Source: Palsa-461 sp036844945
Lineage (GTDB): Bacteria; Actinomycetota; Acidimicrobiia; Acidimicrobiales; RAAP-2
Reading direction: 5' to 3'
Assembly (NCBI GenBank): GCA_036844945.1
Contig: DAIUEV010000014.1
Span: 1-64,000, forward strand
Length of the DNA: 64,000 nucleotides
Shown here piece by piece: positions 47,634 to 56,389 of the stretch; within the stretch, counting starts at the first letter, position 1, and each line of letters starts with the position of its first letter. The notes under the pieces are model-generated. The model did no database searches and was not told the DNA's origin. It saw only the letters and a program-made list of their open reading frames with translations. The translations under genes were made by a program, and so were the position numbers.

Positions 47634-48542
47634 TCAGGACTTCGTCGCCGCCAGGTCCCTCGCCTTGCCGCCCGGAGCCGAGACGACCATCTTCACCAGC
47701 TCCTCGGTGATCCTCGGCTCCAAGCCCTCGGTGTGGCCCTTGTCGAGCCGGACCACGTCGGCGATGACCCGGCCGTCGCGGGCGTCGGGAAACACGAACA
47801 CCTCGGCGGTCCCGGGGCGCGGCAGCTTCCCCCAGCTCGGGGTCGAGCCGTCGCCCCACCGGGTGTCGTGGATCTTCCCCGCCTCAGTGTCCACGACATC
47901 GGGGAGCCGGACCTTCGGGCCGGCCCCGTAGCGCTCGGCCCAGGGCGAGGTCTCGGGCAGCGAAGCGATCTCGTGCTCCCCGGTCGTGTAGATGAAGGAG
48001 AGATCGGTGGTCGGGGGCTTGGGCGGCCCGAGGGCACGCTGGCGGGCGAAGAATGACTCCATCGCCGCCCGGTCGGCTTCGCTGCGCGGTGGGCCGAAAT
48101 TGGCGGCGCGCTCGGCCGGGCCGATCCGTCCGCCCGACAGGCTGAGCCAACCGTCGACCCGGTCCGCGAAGTAGTCGTCGGACAACAGCCGCAACGAGGT
48201 GGCACCACCCTGGGAGTGCCCGACCAACCAGAAGGCGCGGATGTTCTCGATCCCGAACCGGGCGAAGACCGCCTCGACCACGCTCTTCAGGTAGTCGTCG
48301 TCGGCCTCGGCCGCCCAGTGCCGGCTCGGCTCGGTGGTCGCCGCGCTGGGGGTGGCGATCACCAACCGGTACGCGTCGACGTAGTCGTAGGCCGGGAAGT
48401 ACTCCCGCTGCCACGCCCCGACCGATCCCCCCCCGTGCAGACTCAGGAGGAACGTGACCTCTTCCCCCGCACGCAGGTCATCCGGCAGGTCCAGGTAGCA
48501 CTTCCGCCCGGTCCCCTCGTCGACGATGGTGTCCCTCGCCAT
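47634..48542 (-). CDS. Alpha/beta-hydrolase, PHB depolymerase/esterase-like
   Basis: A 302-residue alpha/beta-hydrolase resembling the poly(3-hydroxybutyrate) depolymerase/feruloyl-esterase group. 'LLSLHGGGSVGAW' forms the oxyanion hole (residues ~32-44), 'FWLVGHSQGGATSLRL' is the nucleophile elbow with catalytic Ser, and the late 'RLDKGHTEGLEPRITEEL' likely supplies the His. No signal peptide is visible, so it should be cytoplasmic, unlike secreted depolymerases. ATG 48542 with GGAGG upstream is firm. It is divergent from the Smr-domain gene. Confidence 0.78.
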   Translation of the reverse strand: MARDTIVDEGTGRKCYLDLPDDLRAGEEVTFLLSLHGGGSVGAWQREYFPAYDYVDAYRLVIATPSAATTEPSRHWAAEADDDYLKSVVEAVFARFGIENIRAFWLVGHSQGGATSLRLLSDDYFADRVDGWLSLSGGRIGPAERAANFGPPRSEADRAAMESFFARQRALGPPKPPTTDLSFIYTTGEHEIASLPETSPWAERYGAGPKVRLPDVVDTEAGKIHDTRWGDGSTPSWGKLPRPGTAEVFVFPDARDGRVIADVVRLDKGHTEGLEPRITEELVKMVVSAPGGKARDLAATKS

Positions 48543-48663
48543 CCCGCCTCCCCTCGCTCCGGCCGACGATACGCAGCGAGCCCGGTCGTTGCAATCGTTC
48601 CCATCCTGGGCCCCACCACCCGGCGCGGCGCTTCCCAGGGGATACTTCCAAGGGAGACGACCG

Positions 48664-48918
48664 GTGAAGCTGAAGCTCGACCTGCACGAGATCTACAACC
48701 GGGGCTACGACATCGACCGCGCGCTCAAGGACGTCATCGACGAGGCGGTGGCGAAGAAGGCGACGCTCGTCGAGATCATTCCGGGGAAGGGGTCGGGCCA
48801 GCTGAAGAAGCGGGTGCTGCGGTTCCTCGACCAGAAGGAGGTCAAGGCCCTCTACCAACGCGTCGAGAAGGACTCGCACAACTTCGGGCGCGTCTTCGTC
48901 CACTTCCGATGGAAGTAG
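48664..48918 (+). CDS. Small Smr-domain protein
   Basis: An 84-residue stand-alone Smr domain, as found at the C-terminus of MutS2. 'LDLHEIYNRGYDIDRALKDVIDEAVAKKA' is the 'LDLHG' helix-strand opening and 'LVEIIPGKGSGQLKKRVLRFL' matches the 'HGKGsGxL+..v..yL' core, with Pro replacing the usual His before GKG. Smr domains bind or nick nucleic acids. Its lone occurrence and small size are typical of such proteins in actinobacteria. GTG 48664 follows AAGGGAG. It is divergent from the esterase. Confidence 0.8.
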   Translation: MKLKLDLHEIYNRGYDIDRALKDVIDEAVAKKATLVEIIPGKGSGQLKKRVLRFLDQKEVKALYQRVEKDSHNFGRVFVHFRWK

Positions 48919-48949
48919 GAAGAGGACGACATCGAAAGTCCGATACGAC

Positions 48950-49162
48950 CTAATACCGAGCCTCGAGCCAATCGCCGACGAAGTTGAACAACTCGGACTC
49001 GGTGTCGCCGAACTCGTTGGGTGATGTCTGACAGACGGTGCACGGGTTGGACGTGTGTTCAGCTCCCTCGAAGTTGATCAGCACCGCGTTGGATAACCCA
49101 CCCCAAATCCGCATCTTCGGCCAGAGCCCATCAAACGGGATGTCCTCGACCCGAAGGTAGCC
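48950..49162 (-). other. Unassigned open frame, possible gene remnant
   Basis: A frame of about 70 codons ending at 48950 encodes 'GYLRVEDIPFDGLWPKMRIW', then a stretch with 'NPCTVCQTSP' and 'FVGDWLEARY'. It looks protein-like but its third-position GC is lower than in neighbours, its upstream part runs into the terminator-like hairpin at 49173-49200, and no ribosome-binding site or good start is present (an ATG at 49114 is possible). It may be the end of a decayed gene. The remaining bases between 48919 and 49219 show nothing else. Confidence 0.3.
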
Positions 49163-49172
49163 CCGACGCGCA

Positions 49173-49200
49173 GGAGCCGCCGGCCGAAGCCGGCGGCTCC
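49173..49200 (-). terminator. Terminator-like hairpin after livK
   Basis: Arms 49173-49184 and 49189-49200 (GGAGCCGCCGGC and its reverse complement) pair perfectly over 12 bases around a CGAA tetraloop. It starts 20 bases after the livK stop codon on the minus strand, at the end of the liv operon. There is no T-run. Confidence 0.72.
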
Positions 49201-49219
49201 CACTCCCCCGCAAGGAGGG

Positions 49220-50602
49220 TCAGGCCGTGCGAGCCAGCTTCGAGGGCACCGGGTCCTCGTGGCCGTGGTGCACGGTCACCGGTCCGGCCCCGGGGCTGGT
49301 CTGGTAGATCGGCCCAAACGGCGCGACCCCGATGTAGGTCCCTCCGGGCAGGACCACCGGCGGTGCCGAGTTGCTCATCTTGTAGAGCTGCTCGCCCTCG
49401 TAGCCGAAGTGGACGGACGAGGTGTACGAGTACGGCACGTACCCGGGGTTGACGAAGTTCTTGCCGTCGTTCGCGATGGCGTTCAGGAGCCCCTGGCGGG
49501 TCAGGTTGCGCCCGGCCGCCTGCAGAGCCTGCACCACCGTGTATCCGACGCCCACTCCGACCAGCTCATCGCCCGTGAGGCCGTTCTTGGCCAACAGGGT
49601 CGGGTCGTAGTCCTGGAGGAGCTTCTTCGTCACCTGGACCCACGGGTTGGAGGTCTGGTTCTCGAAGGGCCCGTATCCGGCGGTGATCGCCCCGTTGAGC
49701 AACGCCTCGGTGCCGGCCGGTGGGGAAGAGATCGCCTGGGCGCCGATCGACCCCGGGTCCCCGCTCACGCCGTCGATGATCAGCTGCGGGTGGTACCCGA
49801 GCGTGTTGGCAGCGGTGAGGAAGGCACCGGTGAAGACCGGGATCGAGGCCATCATCACGACCTGCGCGCCCGCCTGCTGGAGCGCGGCCACCTGGGTGTT
49901 CACGCCGGCCAGGAACGCCGCGACGCTGGCCGTGTAGACCTGGCTGCTCACGACGGCGCCCGACTTGATCTCCATGTGGGCGCCCTTCAGGAAGTCGAAG
50001 CCGAACTCGTCGTCCTGGGTGAAGAAGCCCACCTTTTCACCCTTGAAGTTCTTCGCCACGTACGAGCCGAGGATCTTGCCGTCGACCGTGTAGGGCGGCT
50101 GCCAGCCGCTCGACCAGGGGTACTTGGCTTCGCTCCAGCAGTTGCACCCCGAGAGGATGAACAGCTGGGGGATCTTCTGGCTGTTGAGGTAGCCCTGGAC
50201 GGCCAGCTGCGTGGGGGTCCCGAGCGACGCGATGTCGGCGAAGATGTTGTCCTGGAGGACCAGCTGGTGCGTCATCGTCGAGGTGATGTTCGGCGTGTAC
50301 TGGTCGTCCAGGTAGGTGTAGTTGATCTTCCGGCCGTTCACGCCGCCGTGCGCGTTGGCCCACTTGAAGACCGCGTCGATGGCCGGCGCGATGTCGCCGT
50401 AGTTGGAGGCGACGCCGCTCAGCGGCTCGGTCGCACCGAGCGTGATCGTCGTGCTCGTCACGCCGGGTGTGGCGGCGCTGGCGGCTCCTGCCGGCGTTCC
50501 GCTCAGACTCAAGGCCATGGTGCCCCCAAGGGCGGCCACGACGGCCCCGGTCACGATGACGCGCGACCGGCGGACCGCCGATCGCAACGAAAGTCGCTGC
50601 AT
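49220..50602 (-). CDS. livK: Branched-chain amino-acid-type ABC transporter substrate-binding protein
   Basis: A 460-residue exported binding protein of the Leu/Ile/Val (periplasmic binding protein type 6) family. Residues 1-42 form a signal peptide (basic 'RSAVRRSR', hydrophobic core, 'AGAASA' end) without a lipobox Cys. The mature protein starts 'TPGVTSTTITLGATEPLSGVASNYG', the standard opening; 'KVGFFTQDDEFGFDFLKG' and 'GAQVVMMASIPVFTGAFLTAA' follow the two-lobed fold. The substrate could be an amino acid, amide or aromatic acid. ATG 50602 follows AGGGGG. It is the last gene of the liv operon, ending in a hairpin. Confidence 0.88.
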   Translation of the reverse strand: MQRLSLRSAVRRSRVIVTGAVVAALGGTMALSLSGTPAGAASAATPGVTSTTITLGATEPLSGVASNYGDIAPAIDAVFKWANAHGGVNGRKINYTYLDDQYTPNITSTMTHQLVLQDNIFADIASLGTPTQLAVQGYLNSQKIPQLFILSGCNCWSEAKYPWSSGWQPPYTVDGKILGSYVAKNFKGEKVGFFTQDDEFGFDFLKGAHMEIKSGAVVSSQVYTASVAAFLAGVNTQVAALQQAGAQVVMMASIPVFTGAFLTAANTLGYHPQLIIDGVSGDPGSIGAQAISSPPAGTEALLNGAITAGYGPFENQTSNPWVQVTKKLLQDYDPTLLAKNGLTGDELVGVGVGYTVVQALQAAGRNLTRQGLLNAIANDGKNFVNPGYVPYSYTSSVHFGYEGEQLYKMSNSAPPVVLPGGTYIGVAPFGPIYQTSPGAGPVTVHHGHEDPVPSKLARTA

Positions 50603-50640
50603 CAATACCCCCTCTGGGTTGTCTGTCTTTCGGTGAAGGA

Positions 50641-51789
50641 TCAGGACGTCTCCCGCTCCGGCATGGTCGACGGCGTCCCCGGCCCGTCGTTGTTACCCGT
50701 CGGTACGATTGAGTCTCGTAACGGTAACGCAATAGTAACTAGCGGATCGGCCGAGAAGTAGGCGCCCACCCGGGCGGCGATCCAGCGGAGCCCGCCCTGG
50801 ATCCCGGTCGGGGCGGCCAGCATCATCACCACCAGGACCAGGCCGAAGATGACGATGGCCAGGTTGGCGCTGACCAGCTGATTGGCGTGCAGGTCGCCGG
50901 CCAGCGAGGTCGCCCACTCGGTCGGCAGGTACACGACCAGGATCGCCCCCCACCAGACCCCCATCAGACTCCCGGTGCCCCCGAGGACGACCCCGGCCAG
51001 GAGATAGATGGACAGCGAGAGGGGGAACTCCGCCGAGTTGGTGATGCCGGCGGAGAGCACGAACAGGGCCCCGGCCAGGCCGGCACAGGCCGAGCTGACC
51101 ATAAACGCGATCACCTTGGTCCGGGCGACATGGATGCCCGCGAGCGACGCCGCGATCTCGTCGTCGCGCACGGCGCGGAAGGACCGGCCGAACCGGCTCT
51201 TCACCAGGTTCGCGAGCAGGATCAGCACGACGAACGCGGCCAGGATCTGGACCCAGGCGAGCCACTGTTGCGGGTTGATGTCCGAGGGCCCCGAGGGAGC
51301 GGGGGTCTGGAGGCCCTGGTCACCGCCGAAAATACTGTTGTACTGGTTGGTGACGTAGGGCAGGCCGACCGCGACCATGAGGGTCATGCCGGCGAGATAC
51401 GGCCCCCGCAGCCGGGTCGCCGGGATCCCGATCACCGCCCCGGCCACCGCGCTGACCGCTGCCGCGATGAGCAGCTCGAGCACGATGTCCAGGGTCGTGT
51501 GGGCGTACAGCAGCGCCAGTGTGAACGCGCCCACCGCCATGAAGCCGCCCTGACCGAGCGAGATCTGGCCGCTGATGCCGGTCAGCACCGTCAGGCCCGC
51601 GAGCGCGATGGCGTAGAAGGCGATCTGACCGACCTCGTAGTCGTTGAACGCGCTCAGCCAGTTGGTCAGGAAATAGGCGGCGACGCCGGCGACCACGGCG
51701 AAGGTGAGGTGCCGGAGCATCGGTTGGCGGGGGAGCCGGAACCACGGCTTGGCCACCAGCCGCTGCACGGCCCGGCGGAACGCACCCAT
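50641..51789 (-). CDS. livM: Branched-chain amino-acid-type ABC transporter permease (LivM)
   Basis: A 382-residue permease with about nine transmembrane helices. The family segment 'LTGISGQISLGQGGFMAVGAF' lies near residues 68-88, and the cytoplasmic coupling loop 'FGRSFRAVRDDEIAASLAGIHVARTKVIAFM' near 225. The C-terminal tail is unusually long and ends in a polar low-complexity stretch. ATG 51789 overlaps the livH stop by one base (TGATG). It partners LivH to form the membrane channel. Confidence 0.92.
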   Translation of the reverse strand: MGAFRRAVQRLVAKPWFRLPRQPMLRHLTFAVVAGVAAYFLTNWLSAFNDYEVGQIAFYAIALAGLTVLTGISGQISLGQGGFMAVGAFTLALLYAHTTLDIVLELLIAAAVSAVAGAVIGIPATRLRGPYLAGMTLMVAVGLPYVTNQYNSIFGGDQGLQTPAPSGPSDINPQQWLAWVQILAAFVVLILLANLVKSRFGRSFRAVRDDEIAASLAGIHVARTKVIAFMVSSACAGLAGALFVLSAGITNSAEFPLSLSIYLLAGVVLGGTGSLMGVWWGAILVVYLPTEWATSLAGDLHANQLVSANLAIVIFGLVLVVMMLAAPTGIQGGLRWIAARVGAYFSADPLVTIALPLRDSIVPTGNNDGPGTPSTMPERETS

Positions 51790-52667
51790 CAGACCCGCCG
51801 GGCGGCCGGGCGGGCGAAGATCCCCTCCGGCCGGATCATGAGGGAGACGATCACGAGGGCCAGGGCGGCCATCGGCTCGAGCGAGCCGCCGAGGTAGCCG
51901 CCGACCCATGCGAGCGAGAGCCCGGTGAGGAGCCCGCCGACGAGCGCCCCGACCGGGCTGTCGAGCCCGCCCACCACGGCGGCCGTGAACCCGTAGATGA
52001 GGATCACGTCCATGAAGGTGGGCGTGAGGTCGGAGTTCGGCACCACCAGCACCGCGGCCAGGACGCCGGCCGCCGCGGCCAGCGACCACCCGAGGGTGAG
52101 CAGGGGCTGGACCCGCACCCCGAGGAGGCGGGCGGCCTCCGGCGCGAACGCGACGGCCCGCATCCGCAGGCCGAGGTTGGTCCCCCGGAACAGCACCAGC
52201 ATGACCCCCATCAGGAGGAGGACCGCCACGACCCCGTAGAGATTGAAGGGAGAGAAGGCGATGTGGAAGCTCCCGAGCTGCTCACCGCTCTCGGCGAAGG
52301 GTGCCGGGTAGCTCCGGTTCGTCGCACCCCAGATCGCACCGGCCAGGCCCTCCAGGAAGATGAGGAAGCCGAAGGTCACGATGATGGCGTTCAGCGGCGA
52401 TCGGCCCTGGATCGGCCGAATCAGCACCCGCTGGGTCACCGCGCCGAAGATCATCGCAATGATCAGCGCCAGCAGAAGGGTCAGCCAGTATCCGAGGCCG
52501 TGGTGGAGGATGGCGTACGCGATATACGTCGACAGCATCGCCATCGCGCCCTGCGCGAAGTTGACCACGTTGGTGGCCCGGAAGATCAGGACGAGACCCA
52601 GTGCGACCGAGGCGACGATCATCCCGGTGGCGATCCCCCCGAGGGTGATGTTGACGAAGAACTGCAC
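51789..52667 (-). CDS. livH: Branched-chain amino-acid-type ABC transporter permease (LivH)
   Basis: A 292-residue permease with about eight transmembrane helices. Family marks are 'GLVLIFRATNVVNFAQGAMAMLSTYIA' (residues ~24-50), 'GLRMRAVAFAPEAARLLGV' (cytoplasmic loop contacting the ATPases) and 'FTAAVVGGLDSPVGALVGGLLTGL'. The start is GTG 52667, 12 bases after the livF stop. Together with LivM it forms the inner-membrane pore of the importer. Confidence 0.93.
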   Translation of the reverse strand: MQFFVNITLGGIATGMIVASVALGLVLIFRATNVVNFAQGAMAMLSTYIAYAILHHGLGYWLTLLLALIIAMIFGAVTQRVLIRPIQGRSPLNAIIVTFGFLIFLEGLAGAIWGATNRSYPAPFAESGEQLGSFHIAFSPFNLYGVVAVLLLMGVMLVLFRGTNLGLRMRAVAFAPEAARLLGVRVQPLLTLGWSLAAAAGVLAAVLVVPNSDLTPTFMDVILIYGFTAAVVGGLDSPVGALVGGLLTGLSLAWVGGYLGGSLEPMAALALVIVSLMIRPEGIFARPAARRV

Positions 52668-52679
52668 GCGCCTGCTCCC

Positions 52680-53390
52680 TTAGTACCCGAGGTAGTGGTG
52701 TCGCAGCTCGGCGTCGCCGGCCACCGTCTCCGCTCGGTCGCTGACGACGACGCGGCCGAGGTTGATGACGACGGCGTGTCCGGCGATGGACAGCGCGCTC
52801 CTGGCGTTCTGTTCGACGAGGACCACGATCAGCTTCGAGGTGGTGGTGAGGTCGCGCAACACGGCCATCAGGCGGGCGGTCACGATGGGCGCGAGGCCGA
52901 GCGACGGCTCGTCGAGCAGGAGGACCTTGGGCTTCGCCACGAGGGCCCGGGCGATCGAGAGCATCTGGCGCTCGCCTCCCGAAAGGGTGTTCGCGTGCTG
53001 CCGGCGCCGCTCGGCGAGCGGCGGGAACAGCTCGAACATCTCCTCGATCACGGCCGCGCGATCGCGTCGCCCGAACCGCCAGAGTGCGCCCAGGCGCAGG
53101 TTCTCCTCGACGGTCATCTCCTCGATGACCGAGCGGCCCTCGGGGACATGTGCGATCCCCTGCCGCACGATCCTTTCGACCGACAGGTTGTCGATGCGCC
53201 GCCCGTCGTAGCGGACCGATCCCTTGCATTTCACGAGCCCGGAGATCGCCCGCAAAAGGGTGGTCTTGCCCGCGCCGTTCGCCCCGAGCACGGCCGTCAC
53301 CTGGGACTCTTCGGCCTGGAACGACACGCCGCTCAGCGCCTGGACGGCGCCGTAGGCGACCGAGATGTCGTCGATCTCGAGCACGGCCAC
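52680..53390 (-). CDS. livF: Branched-chain amino-acid-type ABC transporter ATP-binding protein (LivF)
   Basis: A 236-residue ATPase. Walker A is 'LGANGAGKTTLLRAISGL' (residues ~35-52), Q-loop region 'HVPEGRSVIEEMTVEENL' is typical of LivF, the signature is 'NTLSGGERQMLSIARAL', Walker B 'VLLLDEPSLGLAP', and the switch His lies in 'VVLVEQNARSAL' context, where LivF has Q. It starts with GTG 53390, two bases after the livG stop, and pairs with LivG to power transport. Confidence 0.93.
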   Translation of the reverse strand: MAVLEIDDISVAYGAVQALSGVSFQAEESQVTAVLGANGAGKTTLLRAISGLVKCKGSVRYDGRRIDNLSVERIVRQGIAHVPEGRSVIEEMTVEENLRLGALWRFGRRDRAAVIEEMFELFPPLAERRRQHANTLSGGERQMLSIARALVAKPKVLLLDEPSLGLAPIVTARLMAVLRDLTTTSKLIVVLVEQNARSALSIAGHAVVINLGRVVVSDRAETVAGDAELRHHYLGY

Positions 53391-53392
53391 GA

Positions 53393-54190
53393 CTAGGTCC
53401 CGCTCCCCGACACGTTCGAGACGTCCTGGCCGAGGTACGCCGTGGTCACCTCGGGGTTCTCCTGGATCTCGGCCGGCGTCCCCGTCGCGATGACCCGGCC
53501 GAAGTTCAGGACCACGAGCCGGTCACACGTCGACATCACGAGGTCCATGTGGTGCTCGACGAGCAGGATCCCCATGTTCGAGACCAGGCCCTTCAGGAGC
53601 TGGCCCAGCTCGTCCATGTCGTCGGACGACAGCCCGCTCGCCGGCTCGTCGAGGAGCAGGAGCGTGGGCTCGGCGATGAGCGCGCGGGCGAGCGACGCCC
53701 GCTTCTGGATCCCGTAGGACAGCGAGCCGGGATAGGCCCTCGCGTATTGCGCGATGCGCAGCTCGCCCATGAGTTCGAGCGCCCTGGTGCGGATCCGGGC
53801 CTCTTCTCGACTGGACCGCCACAGCCCGAACATCGCCGAGGCGAAGTCCGCCTTCGAGTTCACGTGGTACCCCGCCATCACGTTTTCGAGGGCGGTCATC
53901 CCCTGCCAAAGGCCGACCCCCTGCAAGGTGCGCGCGATCCCGAGTTTGGCCAGGTCGTGCGGCTGGTGGCGCCGCATCTCCTTGCCCCGGTAGGTCAGGG
54001 TCCCAGAGTCGGCCCGCACGAAGCCGCAGATCACGTTGAACAGCGTGGTCTTCCCGGCGCCGTTCGGACCGATCACCCCGACGATCTCCCCGGGGGCGGC
54101 CGCCAGGGAGACGCCGTCGAGAGCGACGAGACCACCGAAGGTCACGGTGATCTCGTTCATGGCGAGGCCGCGGTCCTCTACGTTCGACAT
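53393..54190 (-). CDS. livG: Branched-chain amino-acid-type ABC transporter ATP-binding protein (LivG)
   Basis: A 265-residue ATPase. Walker A 'IGPNGAGKTTLFNVICGF' is near residue 40; 'GIARTLQGVGLWQGMTALENVMAGYH' is the LivG Q-loop segment; the C-loop reads 'GSLSYGIQKRASLARALIAEP', with SYGIQ replacing the usual SGGxQ as in other LivG proteins; Walker B is 'LLLLDEPASGLS' and the switch is 'LLVEHHMDLVM'. It is the first gene of the operon. ATG 54190 lies almost on top of GGAGG, so ATG 54160 is a possible alternative. Confidence 0.92.
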   Translation of the reverse strand: MSNVEDRGLAMNEITVTFGGLVALDGVSLAAAPGEIVGVIGPNGAGKTTLFNVICGFVRADSGTLTYRGKEMRRHQPHDLAKLGIARTLQGVGLWQGMTALENVMAGYHVNSKADFASAMFGLWRSSREEARIRTRALELMGELRIAQYARAYPGSLSYGIQKRASLARALIAEPTLLLLDEPASGLSSDDMDELGQLLKGLVSNMGILLVEHHMDLVMSTCDRLVVLNFGRVIATGTPAEIQENPEVTTAYLGQDVSNVSGSGT

Positions 54191-54300
54191 CCCCCTCCAG
54201 CGAACTCGACGCCCGGAACTCGCCAGCCGGGACGGGTGCCCCCACGACGGCGCCCCGGGTCGTGCCGGCCGCTCCTCCGGCCCATGTGCCGACGCCGAAA

Positions 54301-54329
54301 AGTATGGGTTAGGCGACCGGAACGCGCAA
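54301..54329 (-). promoter_or_regulatory. Promoter of the liv operon
   Basis: On the minus strand TTGCGC (54324-54329), a 17-base spacer and CATACT (54301-54306) form a good promoter about 110 bases before livG. A 7-base inverted repeat, GGGTTAG (54306-54312) and CTAACCC (54340-54346), brackets the -35 and could bind a regulator. Confidence 0.5.
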
Positions 54330-54370
54330 TCGACGAACGCTAACCCGGGAAGCCGGTCGGCACGGGTCGC

Positions 54371-54877
54371 CTACGCGCCGGCGCTCCCGGCCGCTAGCTT
54401 GCGGTGGTCCCACGAGACCGTCCGCTCGGGGTGCACGATCACGCCGACCCGGTTGTAGACCATCCCCTCGACCGCGCCGCGGTGATCCTGCTCGCGGTAC
54501 GGCGAGACATGTCGCTCGAACACGCTGATGCCGATCTCGAAGAGCCGGTCGCGGTCCTCCAAGATCTCGGCCTTTCCGACCAGCTCGACCCCTCGCAGCT
54601 GGTCGTAGGACTCACCGTCCTCGACGAGACAGGTGATCCGGGGATCGCGACGGAGGTTGCGCACCTTCTGGGACTTCGCCTTGGTCTCGATCGCGATCGC
54701 ACCGTCCAAGAACCCGTACCACATCGCCACCGCATGGATCGTGCCGTCGTGATTGAACGTGCACATCGTGAGGGTCCGCGCCTCGACCAGGAACTGGTGC
54801 GCCTCCTCCGGAGACATCTGGACCTGCTTGCGGCGGTTGACGCGGTCGCCGTAGGGCGCCGGCGCTGGATCACTCAA
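54371..54877 (-). CDS. Pyridoxamine 5'-phosphate oxidase-like (split-barrel) protein
   Basis: A protein of up to 168 residues with the flavin-reductase/PPOX-like split barrel: 'HQFLVEARTLTMCTFNHDGTIHAVAMWYGFLDGAIAIETKAKSQKVRNLRRDPRITCLVEDG', with the K...NLRRDPR cofactor turn seen in F420/FMN-binding members, then 'LRGVELVGKAEILEDRDRLFEIG'. The substrate is unknown. The start is uncertain: TTG 54877 gives 168 residues and a family-like N-terminus, while ATG 54817 ('MSPEEAHQFL') gives 148. It is downstream of nothing on its strand and is divergent from the response regulator. Confidence 0.75.
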   Translation of the reverse strand: MSDPAPAPYGDRVNRRKQVQMSPEEAHQFLVEARTLTMCTFNHDGTIHAVAMWYGFLDGAIAIETKAKSQKVRNLRRDPRITCLVEDGESYDQLRGVELVGKAEILEDRDRLFEIGISVFERHVSPYREQDHRGAVEGMVYNRVGVIVHPERTVSWDHRKLAAGSAGA

Positions 54878-55149
54878 TGGTCCGCCCCGGACGCCGGGCC
54901 ATCGGCCGATTCCCAATAGTTCATCTGGGGGTCACCTCGGGTTTCCGGACGATTCGCGAACCGTTCATCTGCCGCTCCTACGGTACCGTCGATGGCTTCG
55001 AGCTGCGCTGACGACCAGAGGTCGAGCGGCTGCGCCGGGCCACCAACCGCCCGGGCACTGTGGAGCCTGAGCGCCGAGGCGGCGGCGGGGACATCCCCCC
55101 CTCCCCGTTCGTCGCCCCCTTCGCCCTCCCGCTGCCGCGCCGGGTCGCG

Positions 55150-55878
55150 GTGAGCGCGGTGGCCGAGCCTCGCGACGGGACCGTCCGCGACTCGCGACCG
55201 CTCGTGCTCGTGGTCGACGACGAGGAGTCCTACCGCCAGGCGCTCGCCTCGGGGCTGTCCCAGGAGGGATTCGCCGTGGAGTGCGCCGCCGACGGCCACG
55301 AGGCGCTCCGGCTCTTCCACCGCATCCACCCCGACCTCGTGCTGGTCGACGTGATGCTCCCCGACCAGTCGGGCGTCGAGTTGTGCCAGCGCATGCGGGC
55401 ACTGGCCCCCGTGCCGATCATCATGGTCACCGCCAAGGACTCCGAGGTCGACGTGGTGCTCGGGCTCGAGCTCGGCGCCTCCGACTACGTCCCGAAGCCC
55501 TTCCGGCTCCGCGAGCTCGTCGCCCGGATGCGGGCGGTCCTGCGCCGCGGGGTGGCCACCAGCGCGATCGCCAACGAAGAGGTCCTCCAGTCCGGCCCGA
55601 TCCGCCTCGACAACGGTCGCCGGGAGGTCACGGTCGAAGGCAACCTGGTGGAGCTGTCCCGCAAGGAGTTCGACCTCCTCGCGCTCCTCATGTCCCACGC
55701 CGGGCAGGTCGTGACCCGCGACCGCTGCATCGACCGGCTCTGGTGGGACCAGGACCTCGCCGACACGAGGACGCTCGACACCCACATGAAACGCCTCCGG
55801 CGCAAGATCGAGAAGGACCCGGCCAACCCGCGGCACCTCGTGACGGTGCGGGGGGTCGGCTTCCGCTTCGAGGGCTGA
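55150..55878 (+). CDS. OmpR/RegX3-type response regulator, orphan
   Basis: A 242-residue two-component regulator. The receiver domain (about 18-135) has 'VLVVDDEESYRQAL' (acidic pocket), 'PDLVLVDVMLPDQSGVEL' with the phospho-accepting Asp, 'IMVTAKDSEVDVVLGLELGA' and 'DYVPKPFRLREL' with the conserved Lys. The winged-helix domain (about 150-242) reads 'VELSRKEFDLLALLMSHAGQVVTRDRCIDRLWW' and 'DTHMKRLRRKIEKDP', typical of RegX3/PhoB-like proteins. No histidine kinase is adjacent. GTG 55150 is chosen; GTG 55159 is also possible. Confidence 0.88.
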   Translation: MSAVAEPRDGTVRDSRPLVLVVDDEESYRQALASGLSQEGFAVECAADGHEALRLFHRIHPDLVLVDVMLPDQSGVELCQRMRALAPVPIIMVTAKDSEVDVVLGLELGASDYVPKPFRLRELVARMRAVLRRGVATSAIANEEVLQSGPIRLDNGRREVTVEGNLVELSRKEFDLLALLMSHAGQVVTRDRCIDRLWWDQDLADTRTLDTHMKRLRRKIEKDPANPRHLVTVRGVGFRFEG

Positions 55879-55930
55879 GCCCCCGGCCATCGCTCCGGCC
55901 GGCCGCGCCGGGCCGGATACGCTCGTCGCC

Positions 55931-56389
55931 ATGCAGAAGGGCGGCCGGGTGGAGGACTTCGAGCTCCCCGACGAGACGGGGGCGCCGCGGCGCCTGAGCG
56001 ACCTGGTCGCCGACGGGCCGATCGTGCTGTTCTTCTATCCCGCCGCCATGACGTACGGCTGCACGAAGGAGAGCTGTCACTTCCGGGATGTGAGGGCCGA
56101 GATCGAGGCCGCCGGGGGGCACCCGGTCGGCATCAGCGCCGACCCAGTCGAGAAGCAGAAGCAGTTCTCCGACCTGCACTCCTTCGGCTATCCGCTCTTG
56201 TCCGACACCGACGGGACCGTCGCCAAGCAGTTCGGCGTGCGCCGGCGGATCTCCGCCCTCGGGAACCGCCGCGTCACGTTTGTCATCGACACCGATCGCA
56301 CCGTCCTCGAGGTGATCCACTCCGAGGTCTCGATGTCCACGCACGCCGACCGGGCACTCGACGTGCTCCGAGCCCGTGCCGCGGCCTGA
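55931..56389 (+). CDS. Peroxiredoxin (BCP/AhpC-TSA type)
   Basis: A 152-residue thiol peroxidase that reduces hydrogen peroxide and organic peroxides. 'VEDFELPDETGAPRRLSDL' opens the thioredoxin fold and the active site 'FYPAAMTYGCTKESCHFRD' holds the peroxidatic Cys (about residue 44) and a second Cys five residues later, the atypical 2-Cys BCP/PrxQ arrangement; Ala-Ala-Met replaces the common 'PKANTPG' lead-in. ATG 55931 follows TACGCT by seven bases, so a leaderless mRNA is likely. It overlaps the next gene by 14 bases. Confidence 0.88.
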   Translation: MQKGGRVEDFELPDETGAPRRLSDLVADGPIVLFFYPAAMTYGCTKESCHFRDVRAEIEAAGGHPVGISADPVEKQKQFSDLHSFGYPLLSDTDGTVAKQFGVRRRISALGNRRVTFVIDTDRTVLEVIHSEVSMSTHADRALDVLRARAAA

